A stretch of 34,933 nt of DNA, taken from contig JAAXWL010000010.1 in NCBI GenBank assembly GCA_013334975.1, positions 4,601-39,533 on the forward strand, in the 5' to 3' direction. The notes beneath the pieces are model-generated. The model saw only the letters and a program-made list of their open reading frames with translations. It was not told the origin of the DNA and did no database searches. Shown here in pieces: positions 8,624-16,068 of the stretch. The translations under genes were made by a program, and so were the position numbers. Source of the stretch: Chlorobiaceae bacterium (lineage in GTDB: Bacteria > Bacteroidota > Chlorobiia > Chlorobiales > Chlorobiaceae). Positions within the stretch are counted from its first letter, which is position 1; every line of letters begins with the position of its first letter.

Positions 8624-9464
8624 AACTGTCCTTGTTTTCAAGCAGGTAGAGTTCCACCGGTCTGAGTTCATTTTCAACCATCTTGCAATACTCCGGCAAG
8701 ATTTCGATGCCGATGGAGTTGCGCTTCATGCGCTGGGCGACGGCGTTGGTGGTTCCTGAACCCATGAAGGGATCGAGCACCGTGTCGCCCTCTTTGGTGA
8801 AAAGTCTGATGAACCATTCGGGCAGCCCTTCGGGGAATGCTGCGCTGTGGTTCTTGTTGTTGCACTCGGTGGCCAGGTGCAAGACGTTGGTGGGATAGGC
8901 CATCTCCCGCGTGAGCCAGTTGGAGATGTTCTTGCCGAAGCCGCTGCCGACTTTCGATTCGTCGCGCAACATGTCTGTTTCACTCAACTTTTTCAGCCGT
9001 TTTTTCGACCAGTCGCCCATCGGCACCATGACCGCCTCCTGATACATGGTGAAATGGTGGTTCTTGTTGAACTGGATGAGCCGTTCCCACGAGTCGCGGA
9101 AACGGTTGGGCCACTTGCCGGGATAGCAGTTTTTTTTGTGCCAGATGAACTCTTCGGTCCAGAGCCACCCTTGCTGCCGCCGCATTTCGAGAATGAGCTC
9201 CATCACGTAGATGCTGCGTTCGCCGTTGACCACTTTCTCCTTGATGTTGAGGATGAAGGTACCGCTTGGCCTGAGCACCCGCTTCAGTTCTTCTGATATC
9301 GGCAGAAACCAATCGACATACCGGTCGGGATGTATGCCACCATAGGTGTTTTTTCGCTGGTCAGCATAGGGCGGCGAGGTGAAAATCAGATCCACCGAAT
9401 CGTCCGGAAGTGTTCTCAGTACTTTTTTGCTGTCGCCGAGAAGAATGTCTGTCCTGATTTCCAT
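8583..9464 (-). CDS. Site-specific DNA methyltransferase (beta-type)
   Basis: S-adenosylmethionine-dependent DNA methylase of the restriction-modification pair. The 293 residues have the catalytic motif TSPPY (29-33) before the SAM-binding DPFMGSGTT (231-239), the beta-class order. TSPPY is common in N4-cytosine enzymes but also occurs in N6-adenine enzymes, so the modified base is uncertain. The middle segment (about 100-200: KWPNRFRDSWERLIQF, WLTREMAYPTNVLHL) is the likely target-recognition region. The start is the ATG at 9464, with AAGG about 11 bases upstream. It precedes and overlaps the nuclease gene, so methylase is made first, which fits self-protection. The locus sits between genes unrelated to it, as expected for an acquired cassette. 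Confidence 0.92.
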   Translation of the reverse strand: MEIRTDILLGDSKKVLRTLPDDSVDLIFTSPPYADQRKNTYGGIHPDRYVDWFLPISEELKRVLRPSGTFILNIKEKVVNGERSIYVMELILEMRRQQGWLWTEEFIWHKKNCYPGKWPNRFRDSWERLIQFNKNHHFTMYQEAVMVPMGDWSKKRLKKLSETDMLRDESKVGSGFGKNISNWLTREMAYPTNVLHLATECNNKNHSAAFPEGLPEWFIRLFTKEGDTVLDPFMGSGTTNAVAQRMKRNSIGIEILPEYCKMVENELRPVELYLLENKDSYAPTEPQLCIDLR

Positions 9465-9468
9465 CGTA

Positions 9469-9642
9469 TCAATTGCCTTGAAGCGTTTGTTTATCGGTGA
9501 TTGCCTGTGAGGAAGACATCACCTTCTGCCAACTTACATTTTTCTCCGCTTCTCTCATACCGTCGGCGGCCTCATGACGCCGGTTTGGTAAAGACATCAG
9601 TTCATGCTGTTCGATATTTCCGTAATAATTGTAATTTTGCAT
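9469..9642 (-). CDS. Hypothetical small ORF upstream of the methylase
   Basis: A 57-residue open frame ends four bases before the methylase start, a spacing that would allow coupling. I do not recognise it: it is hydrophilic, with no helix-turn-helix signature, signal peptide or membrane segment, and has no Shine-Dalgarno. A restriction-modification control protein would normally be longer and show a helix-turn-helix. It may be chance coding in the methylase leader. Confidence 0.22.
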   Translation of the reverse strand: MQNYNYYGNIEQHELMSLPNRRHEAADGMREAEKNVSWQKVMSSSQAITDKQTLQGN

Positions 9643-9721
9643 AGAGAGAGGGTAACAAGCTGCCAAAGTCTCCGACAGATGATCGGCAAGCCAGACTTAT
9701 GTTTTTTTAACAACGTAGTGC

Positions 9722-10768
9722 ATGAAGATCCTTTTCGGCGTTCAGGGGACCGGGAATGGCCATATCAGCAGGAGCAGGGAACTGGTCAAAAAGCTCAAGC
9801 AGGATGGTCATGATGTTCAGGTCATTATCAGTGGAAGGAAAGAGGAGGAGCTTCGGGAGATCGAGGTTTTCACTCCTTACAAAGTGCTCAAGGGCTTTAC
9901 CCTGGTGACGAGGCGGGGCAGGATGAACTATATCGAGACGTTGTTTCAACTTGATTTTGTGAGTCTCTGGGCTGACGTTCTGACGCTCGATACCGATGGC
10001 GTCGATCTGGTGATCACCGATTTCGAGCCGGTCACCTCCATGGTGGCAAGAGTCAAGGGGATCGATAGTGTAGGGTTTGGTCATCAGTACGCTTTTCCGT
10101 TTCATATCCCCATGGAGCGGGGTAACCTGCTCGAAAAGTATACCCTGCTGAATTTCGCTCCGGCGCGATACAATGCGGGTCTGCACTGGAGCCATTTCGA
10201 CCAGCCAATTTTTCCGCCAGTTATTCCCGAGACGCTCTACCGGACGGCGCGCCTGGTAGAGGATTCACAGAAAATCCTGGTCTACCTGCCGTTCGAGGAG
10301 GTGGAGGATATCGTGGCGTTCCTGAGTCCATTCGATGCGTACCGTTTTTTCATTTATGGCAAGGTTACCGAGGATCGTGATGATGGGCACCTGTCGTTCA
10401 GGAGCTATTCGCGTGAAGGATTCCTGCGCGATCTGATGGAGTGCGCGGGGGTGGTCTGCAATGCAGGCTTCGAACTGCCGGGAGAGGCGCTGCATATCGG
10501 CAAGAAGCTGTTGCTCCGACCGCTTGACGGGCAGATCGAACAGGAGTCGAATGCCCTTGCCATGGTGGAACTCGATTATGGTATGGCAATGCACTACCTT
10601 GATGGCGATATTCTCAGGGAGTGGCTTTTGAGACCGCCGGGCAAGCCGCTCAACTATGCGAGGAGTGTTGATTATATCGCAGAGTGGATCGCTTCAGGCA
10701 GATGGGACGACCTGCGAACCTTTACCGATGCCGCCTGGAATGATCACCGTTCTGCCGGGGAGGTTTGA
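9722..10768 (+). CDS. Glycosyltransferase, MJ1255 family
   Basis: GT-B fold enzyme of the family typified by MJ1255/VC2487, distantly related to MurG. The 348-residue product opens with FGVQGTGNGHISRSREL, the glycine-rich acceptor-side loop of the family. It has ITDFEPVTSMVAR (about 98-110), SVGFGHQYAF (116-125) and a C-terminal nucleotide-sugar half with GVVCNAGFELPGEALHIGKKLL (about 243-264), where MurG-like enzymes bind the donor. There is no membrane segment, so it is probably peripheral or cytoplasmic. Donor and acceptor are unknown. It is the first gene of a co-directional group; its stop lies 2 bases before the next ATG, arguing for one operon with the nitroreductase gene. Confidence 0.85.
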   Translation: MKILFGVQGTGNGHISRSRELVKKLKQDGHDVQVIISGRKEEELREIEVFTPYKVLKGFTLVTRRGRMNYIETLFQLDFVSLWADVLTLDTDGVDLVITDFEPVTSMVARVKGIDSVGFGHQYAFPFHIPMERGNLLEKYTLLNFAPARYNAGLHWSHFDQPIFPPVIPETLYRTARLVEDSQKILVYLPFEEVEDIVAFLSPFDAYRFFIYGKVTEDRDDGHLSFRSYSREGFLRDLMECAGVVCNAGFELPGEALHIGKKLLLRPLDGQIEQESNALAMVELDYGMAMHYLDGDILREWLLRPPGKPLNYARSVDYIAEWIASGRWDDLRTFTDAAWNDHRSAGEV

Positions 10769-10770
10769 TC

Positions 10771-11367
10771 ATGAAGTTCAGAGAGCTGGTGACCCGGAGT
10801 CGCAGTTTCCGCCGTTTCGACGAATATGCCGAAGTGAGCGGGGAGCTGCTTCGTGACCTGGTGGAACTTGCTTCATACACTCCGTCGGCGGCCAACCGGC
10901 AGCCGTTGCGCTATCTGCCGGTTACTGGCGCCGATATGACCGACAAGCTTTTTGACTGCCTCGGATGGGCGGGCTATCTCGAAGATTGGCCCAGGCCGGA
11001 ACCGGGGGAGCGTCCACCGGCGGCTCTGGTTCTGTTTTGCCGCAAGGAGGATGCCAGCGGCGCCGTCTGCGACAGCGGCATTGCGGCGCAGACCATCGTA
11101 CTTGGTGCTGTCGAAAAAGGGTTTGGTGGTTGCATCATTACCACTATCGACCGTGAAGGAGTGATGGCTGCATTCGGGATTGATGACTCCTGGTCGGTGC
11201 TTCTGGTTATCGCTCTTGGCAAGCCGAAGGAGACGGTGGTTATCGACCAGATCGATTCTGGCGAGGATATTCGTTATTGGCGCGACCGCTACGGTATTCA
11301 CCATGTTCCGAAAAGGAAAGCAGACGATCTGCTGGTGACGGTTGAGTGGCTTCGGGGGAGTGAATAA
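10771..11367 (+). CDS. Nitroreductase-family flavoprotein
   Basis: FMN-dependent oxidoreductase of the nitroreductase fold; physiological substrate unknown. I start at the ATG at 10771 (MKFRELVTRSRSFRRF), which has a GGGGAGG ribosome site 7 bases upstream overlapping the end of the previous gene. The alternative TTG at 10765 would add two residues. The N-terminal RSFRRFDE segment and SPSAANRQPLRYLPV (about residues 32-46) bind FMN phosphate in the family. AAQTIVLGAVEKGFGGCIIT (about 107-126) is the conserved helix and strand before the second FMN contact. It is coupled to the upstream glycosyltransferase and 21 bases from aat. Confidence 0.9.
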   Translation: MKFRELVTRSRSFRRFDEYAEVSGELLRDLVELASYTPSAANRQPLRYLPVTGADMTDKLFDCLGWAGYLEDWPRPEPGERPPAALVLFCRKEDASGAVCDSGIAAQTIVLGAVEKGFGGCIITTIDREGVMAAFGIDDSWSVLLVIALGKPKETVVIDQIDSGEDIRYWRDRYGIHHVPKRKADDLLVTVEWLRGSE

Positions 11368-11388
11368 GTTTTTTCAGATCAGTACCTC

Positions 11389-11973
11389 ATGATACGAGTT
11401 GAAGATGTGCTCAGGGCTTACCGGCATGGCTTCTTTCCCATGGCCGATTCCCGTGAGGGCACGGTGAGCTGGTGCCAGCCCTATCAGAGGGCGGTGGTAC
11501 CTCTCGATCAGTTCCAGCCATCGAGGAGCCTTCGGCGGATCATCGCCGAAAGACACTTTTCCATCAGGATCGATTCTTCGTTTGAAAGCGTGATCAGGGC
11601 TTGTGCCCTTCCGCGTTCGATCGAAAAAGAGACCTGGATTTCAGAAGAGATTATTGATGTGTTCATCCGGCTGCATCGGATCGGGCTTGCGCACAGCATC
11701 GAGAGCTGGCAGGGAGGAGAGCTTGCCGGGGGGCTGTACGGTATAGCGATGGGGGGCGCTTTTTTCGGGGAGTCGATGTTTTTTTTCAGGCCGAACGCCT
11801 CAAAGGTCGCTTTTGCGTGGCTGGTCTCCTATCTCAAACGGAAAGGGTATCATCTGCTCGATGCCCAGATCATGAATCCTCATTTGCAGCAGCTCGGCGC
11901 CATCGAAATTCCTCATGAAGAGTACATGCAGCAACTCGAAACCGCCCTGACTAAAAAAATTCCCTTTATCTGA
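11389..11973 (+). CDS. aat: Leucyl/phenylalanyl-tRNA--protein transferase
   Basis: Transfers Leu or Phe from aminoacyl-tRNA to the N-terminus of proteins with basic N-terminal residues, marking them for ClpS/ClpAP degradation (N-degron pathway). The 194-residue product is a compact family member. Signatures are AYRHGFFPM (residues 10-18), WCQPYQRAVVPL (28-39), SRSLRR (45-50), GELAGGLYGIAMGGAFFGESMFF (about 109-131) and ASKVAFAWL. It starts at the ATG at 11389, 21 bases after the nitroreductase gene, so it is likely co-transcribed. No lesion is seen. Confidence 0.95.
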   Translation: MIRVEDVLRAYRHGFFPMADSREGTVSWCQPYQRAVVPLDQFQPSRSLRRIIAERHFSIRIDSSFESVIRACALPRSIEKETWISEEIIDVFIRLHRIGLAHSIESWQGGELAGGLYGIAMGGAFFGESMFFFRPNASKVAFAWLVSYLKRKGYHLLDAQIMNPHLQQLGAIEIPHEEYMQQLETALTKKIPFI

Positions 11974-12048
11974 AAAATGGATGGCGATTGTTATGGTTGC
12001 TTCAGGGCATCAATTTACGGTCGTCAAACAGAGAAAAAAAGAAGCTCC

Positions 12049-12462
12049 ATGAACAAGAAACGGTTATCAGGATTTATTTTGACTCTGGTCATGAGTGGTA
12101 TTTCAAGTGGAGTGTCGTTTGCGACCGAGAGTGCATCACCTATCACGAATCAGAGGGGCACGGCATCTGATTCCGGGAAGATCGCTATCCGGGAGGTTCC
12201 AAAAACCGGCGGATGGTCAAAATTCGGCGTTCTTTCAGCCAAAGAAAGGGCACTATTCAATAATGCTATGGCCGACATTGTCGAGGTGCATTATGAACCA
12301 CTTGCTGTCAGAAAGCAGGTGGTCGCCGGTATGAACTACAACTTTTTCTGTAACGCCCGGGTGATGGTTCCGGGGAGTGAATGGTATCCGGTAATGGTGC
12401 ATATCTATAAACCATTGCAAGGCAAGGCTGTGGTGAATATTGGCAGAACCGAAAAGCTCTGA
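12049..12462 (+). CDS. Secreted cystatin-like protein
   Basis: A 137-residue exported protein. Residues 1-25 form a Sec signal peptide (basic MNKKR, hydrophobic core, SGVSFA cleavage region). The mature part resembles the cystatin/stefin fold by eye: a Gly-rich segment TGGW (53-56), a helix (62-80), QVVAG at 90-94 followed by MNYNFF, a strand pair, and VHIYKPLQGK (117-126), which parallels the LKVFKSLPG stretch of stefins. In cystatins, the N-terminal Gly and QxVxG loop insert into papain-like cysteine proteases. Inhibitory activity here is inferred. I chose the ATG at 12049 over the in-frame ATG at 11977 because only the former starts with a signal peptide. It follows aat by 75 bases. A single Cys (101) remains in the mature part. 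Confidence 0.7.
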   Translation: MNKKRLSGFILTLVMSGISSGVSFATESASPITNQRGTASDSGKIAIREVPKTGGWSKFGVLSAKERALFNNAMADIVEVHYEPLAVRKQVVAGMNYNFFCNARVMVPGSEWYPVMVHIYKPLQGKAVVNIGRTEKL

Positions 12463-12502
12463 ACAGGATTTGTCAAGTTAACATATGATGTATGATTCTT
12501 GT

Positions 12503-12780
12503 ATAGTGCCATGTCAAGCTTAAACTGACGTATGTTACGGAGTCATTGATTTATCCAGATCGAAATCGGTATCGGTATCGGTATCGGTATCGATTATTTG
12601 TGTGAAAAAAACCGGTTTCTGACTGTATCAGTATAATAATAAGATGGTTATGACAATAAACCACAATTCACGGTGAGTTTTGGTTCAGCCATCGCAAGAG
12701 GAAATCGATATCGATTTCGATGATAAAGTCAAATCCGATTATTTACCGTTGACATGACATTTGCTTCAATATGACACTAT
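12503..12780 (+). repeat. Hexamer-cored dispersed repeat, copy C
   Basis: Occupies most of the 338-base spacer between the cystatin-like gene and the acyltransferase gene. The left tract (12559-12593) has ATCGAA, four ATCGGT units and ATCGAT, the longest uninterrupted tract in the window. It is followed by the AAAACCGGTTTCTG and CCACAATTCACGG modules and an inverted right tract at 12703-12722. ATAGTGCCAT at 12503-12512 and ATGACACTAT at 12771-12780 are inverted with one mismatch and may be termini. There is no coding capacity. Confidence 0.78.
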
Positions 12781-12800
12781 CACTGAGTGTTTTCACCTCA

Positions 12801-13820
12801 TTATGTGACCGGCTTGAGTGAGTGCTTTTTGAGTCGGAGTGCTGGCTTTTCTATGAAAAACCATGAAAATATTGAGATGCAGAATGTCATAACCGTAGCC
12901 AGCAACAAATTTTTTATGGATATGACCAGCAGGAAATTGATGACTGGCATGTGCCATATATATACCCCGTAACTGAAGTCAAAGGGAAGTTTTACGTAAC
13001 GTAAACCAAAGGATATCCAGAGTATCAGAGTTATATAACAGAGGAAATACAATAGTCCGAGGGTGTTGCCTTGCGTATTCAGAAGGAAATTCTTGTGTGA
13101 ATATTTCATCATGAAAAGCATGAAAGGAAAAGCAATGTAAAAGTATTTCAGCGACGTGCGATACACATGAAAATATCGGACGGCCAGTATTCCAAAACCA
13201 AACATCCAACCCCATACGACAGGAGTGAGCGCGAGAATGTCGTAAACGGTTCTGTCTCTGTAAACAGGACGGGTCAATACGTGAGGTCCTGCTGCGTAGA
13301 GTGAAAAAGAGATGATAATCAGTATCCAGAGGGTATATCGAAATCGTCGTTCCAGTGTTACAATGAGAGGAATACAAAGGTAAAAAAGGATTTCTGTTGT
13401 GATAGTCCAGAGTGAGCCGTTTATGACGCCTACTCCGATATCGCGAAAATGTGAAGGGTTGTAAGCTTGTCCGATTGTCAATTGGGAGAGAATCCAGATT
13501 CCGTACGTTGAAAAGTGCGTTATGAAATCACTTGGAGCGTGAGCATACATCGCCAGAAAGGCGCCTCCTGTTGTTACAAAGAAAAGGGCGGGAAAAAGGC
13601 GGAGAAACCTGTTAACGAAATAGCGTTTTCCTGGTGTGTTTATGTAAGAAGCATAAATCAGAAATCCGCTTACAAAAAAAAAGGCAGGAACACCCGGAAA
13701 ATAGTTGATAAAATGAGGAATTTTAAGTCCAAAATGATCTGCACCATGTACCAGCAGAACCTGTGTGGCAAAGATCAGTCTCAACCATTCGAAGTTATTA
13801 TGACGTGGAAAATCAAGCAT
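12801..13820 (-). CDS. Acyltransferase 3 (OafA/NodX-type) membrane protein
   Basis: Integral membrane O-acyltransferase that probably acetylates or acylates a surface polysaccharide or lipid-linked sugar. The ATG at 13820 gives 339 residues with about ten hydrophobic segments. Conserved features are NNFEWLRLIFATQVLLVHG (residues 7-25, with the family's conserved His), FFFVSGFLI, RFLRLFPALF (family R-x10-H region) and the C-terminal YIWHMPVINFLL and IEKPALR. A TTG start at 13865 would add 15 residues; neither has a clear ribosome site. Base composition is visibly more AT-rich than the flanking housekeeping genes. It is isolated between a repeat and a gene-poor spacer, so horizontal acquisition is plausible. 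Confidence 0.88.
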   Translation of the reverse strand: MLDFPRHNNFEWLRLIFATQVLLVHGADHFGLKIPHFINYFPGVPAFFFVSGFLIYASYINTPGKRYFVNRFLRLFPALFFVTTGGAFLAMYAHAPSDFITHFSTYGIWILSQLTIGQAYNPSHFRDIGVGVINGSLWTITTEILFYLCIPLIVTLERRFRYTLWILIIISFSLYAAGPHVLTRPVYRDRTVYDILALTPVVWGWMFGFGILAVRYFHVYRTSLKYFYIAFPFMLFMMKYSHKNFLLNTQGNTLGLLYFLCYITLILWISFGLRYVKLPFDFSYGVYIWHMPVINFLLVISIKNLLLATVMTFCISIFSWFFIEKPALRLKKHSLKPVT

Positions 13821-14535
13821 TGACTGAAAGGTAACTCTTGGTTTAGTGAATCTTTCAACGATCAATCAGGAACAGCATGTCCTGGTTTACGCTGGATATC
13901 TTCAATTTCGGGTAAAGCAAAGACGGATTTTATACATTGTACGTTTTTTTTGTTTCCGGAGAAATAACCGCCGAATCCGGTCATTTCTGCTCTTTGTCGG
14001 GAACCCTGCTTAAAAATGCGTTCCGTTTTCTTTCAGGATAAAGTTAACAATTTTGACTTGTATTCAAACAGAATGCAGGGTGTTCAACCAGTGAAGTATA
14101 TTATGATATAACATATTGTAAAATAGATGATTATATTTATGTGTTTCTGACAGTCCTGATTTTAGTGGCGCGATTTCCGCTTCTTGTTTGGTGTGATTAC
14201 ATCATAAAATCGTCGATTCTTTTGGGTGCTGCTTAGAGAGTAAATGCTGTAATATTGCTTTTTTTAGGTTTTGAGATTGGTGAAAATACAGTATTCTGAT
14301 CAGGTCGGTATTGGAAACCGGTGAAGTGTTTTTCCGGTTGTTTTCTGATCAGGAGCACTCTTGTCAGCAGCGCTTTCTTTGAATCTGTTCAGTCTGCAAG
14401 ACTCGAATTGTCTTCATTATCATACGATCACCTGACAGAGTGGTCGTTTTTTGATAAAGTTCTCATAAAAATGGTAACTTCACAGGTTGTTTCTGTCGTT
14501 CTCACTTTTCAGCTCGCTTAAAAGGAGTCTACCGC
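13821..14535. other. AT-rich spacer between acyltransferase and arsA-like gene
   Basis: A gap of about 715 bases with no gene I can support. It is AT-rich, especially around 14090-14150 (runs such as ATATTATGATATAAC), and should carry divergent promoters. A 66-codon open frame at 14321-14521 shows no protein-like pattern and is not called. A good ribosome site (AAAAGGAG, 14520-14527) marks its right edge. No hexamer repeat is seen here. Confidence 0.5.
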
Positions 14536-15837
14536 ATGCTGTCGAGGGATTTAACCGAAAACCAGTCTCTTCCGAGGGTCATCATTTATTCCGGTAAAGG
14601 GGGGACGGGTAAAACCACCATCTCTTCATCGACGGCAGTCGCTCTTGCCCGACAGGGCAAACGGGTGCTGATCATGTCTTCAGATCCAGCCCATTCTCTC
14701 TCGGATGTCTTCGATGTCCAGATAGGAAGGAACGATCCGCTCAGGATCGAAAAGAACCTGTATGGTCTCGAAGTCGATACTATCTACGAGCTGAAGAAGA
14801 ATATGTCGGGTTTTCAGAAATTCGTCTCTTCGTCATACAAGAACCAGGGGATCGACAGCGGTATGGCCTCCGAGTTGACCACCCAGCCTGGTCTCGACGA
14901 GATATTCGCTCTTTCCCGCCTGCTTGACGAATCGCAGTCCGGCAACTGGGACGTCGTCGTGCTCGATACCTCGCCGACCGGTAACACTCTGCGTTTGCTT
15001 GCCTATCCGGAGATCATCATCGGTGGCAATATGGGCAAGCAGTTTTTCAAGCTCTACAAGAGCATGTCTTCGCTTGCACGTCCACTCAGTGGCAATAACA
15101 TTCCGGATGACGACTTTTTCAACGAGGTCAATGTGCTGCTCAAGCAGATGGAGGATATCAACCGCTTTATCCTGAGTCCCGAGGTGACCTTCAGGCTGGT
15201 GCTGAACCCCGAGAAGCTTTCGATTCTCGAGACCAAGCGTGCCTATACCTTTGTCCATCTCTATGGCATCAATATCGATGGTATCGTGATCAACAAGATT
15301 CTGCCTACCTCGCGTACGGTTGGAGAGTATTTCGAGTTCTGGGCAGACCTGCACAGCCGTTACCTCATGGAGATCGATAACTCCTTCTATCCGACTCCGG
15401 TATTCAGATGTCACCTCCAGCGTACCGAACCGATCGGTGCGGATGCGCTTTACAGCATCAGCCAGTTGGTGTTCGGTGACCAGGAGCCCGATCGTATCTT
15501 CTATTCGGGAAAAAACTTCTGGATCGAGAGCCAGAAAAATCAGGTCACGACTGACCATAGGGAGATTCTCTGTATCAGGATTCCGTTCCTTAGTGATGCC
15601 GAAGATGTGTCGGTAGAGCGAATGGGTACCGACATGATCGTGACGGTCGATCGGGCCCAGCGGATCATCACCCTGCCCAGGGCGCTGTACAGCCTCGATA
15701 TGGAGCGCTTCATCAGGGAAGACAATACTCTCAGGGTCGTTTTCAAGGAGATTCCTGTTGAAAAGGGAAGCATGGAGCTGAACGTCAACAAGAATGTGCT
15801 CGACAAGCTGCGCTCCATGCGTCGCCTGAAGATATGA
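14536..15837 (+). CDS. ArsA/GET3-type ATPase with C-terminal HSP20-like domain
   Basis: Deviant Walker-A P-loop ATPase of the ArsA/GET3 family. The 433 residues contain SGKGGTGKTT (19-28), switch I region SSDPAHSLSDVF (48-59), switch II LDTSPTGNTLRLL (about 143-155) and a GIVINKILP strand. The last ~90 residues (REILCIRIPFLSDAEDVSV...) resemble the alpha-crystallin-like tail seen in Chlorobi ArsA proteins. The paired arsenite-binding Cys of true ArsA are absent and no arsenic genes are nearby, so a role in arsenic export is unlikely. Green sulfur bacteria carry several such paralogues; a protein-targeting or chlorosome/envelope-assembly role is a possibility only. The start is the ATG at 14536 with AAAAGGAG 8 bases upstream. 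Confidence 0.88.
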   Translation: MLSRDLTENQSLPRVIIYSGKGGTGKTTISSSTAVALARQGKRVLIMSSDPAHSLSDVFDVQIGRNDPLRIEKNLYGLEVDTIYELKKNMSGFQKFVSSSYKNQGIDSGMASELTTQPGLDEIFALSRLLDESQSGNWDVVVLDTSPTGNTLRLLAYPEIIIGGNMGKQFFKLYKSMSSLARPLSGNNIPDDDFFNEVNVLLKQMEDINRFILSPEVTFRLVLNPEKLSILETKRAYTFVHLYGINIDGIVINKILPTSRTVGEYFEFWADLHSRYLMEIDNSFYPTPVFRCHLQRTEPIGADALYSISQLVFGDQEPDRIFYSGKNFWIESQKNQVTTDHREILCIRIPFLSDAEDVSVERMGTDMIVTVDRAQRIITLPRALYSLDMERFIREDNTLRVVFKEIPVEKGSMELNVNKNVLDKLRSMRRLKI

Positions 15838-16068
15838 TGTCAGGGCGTACTGGAAATGCAGACCAACCGGCGCGCACTGATGGTTCGGCTCTTTACGGTC
15901 TTTTGTCGATTACGGAGAAGCCTGGCGGAAGGCGTGCTTTAGGTTCAGGATGGAAATTTTACCGGTAACTGTTTAACTATTCACCGGAAACTTGTATCTT
16001 GACTGCTTTGAAATGATCATCAAAGGGGTACAACTACCCTTATTTTCTGAAAAGTATAAGATTATACC

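Noticed and set aside
12559-12593. Hexamer tract considered as a CRISPR array
   Set aside because: Units are 6 bases with no spacers, and no cas genes are present.
12503-12780. Repeat copy C considered as a complete insertion sequence
   Set aside because: At 278 bases with no coding capacity it cannot encode a transposase; at most it is a non-autonomous element.
14321-14521. Short open frame upstream of the ArsA-like gene
   Set aside because: It has no ribosome site, no family resemblance, and lies in an AT-rich spacer.
14833-15558. Antisense open frame within the ArsA-like gene
   Set aside because: It is a shadow of a well-supported P-loop ATPase gene, with no ribosome site or protein-like features.
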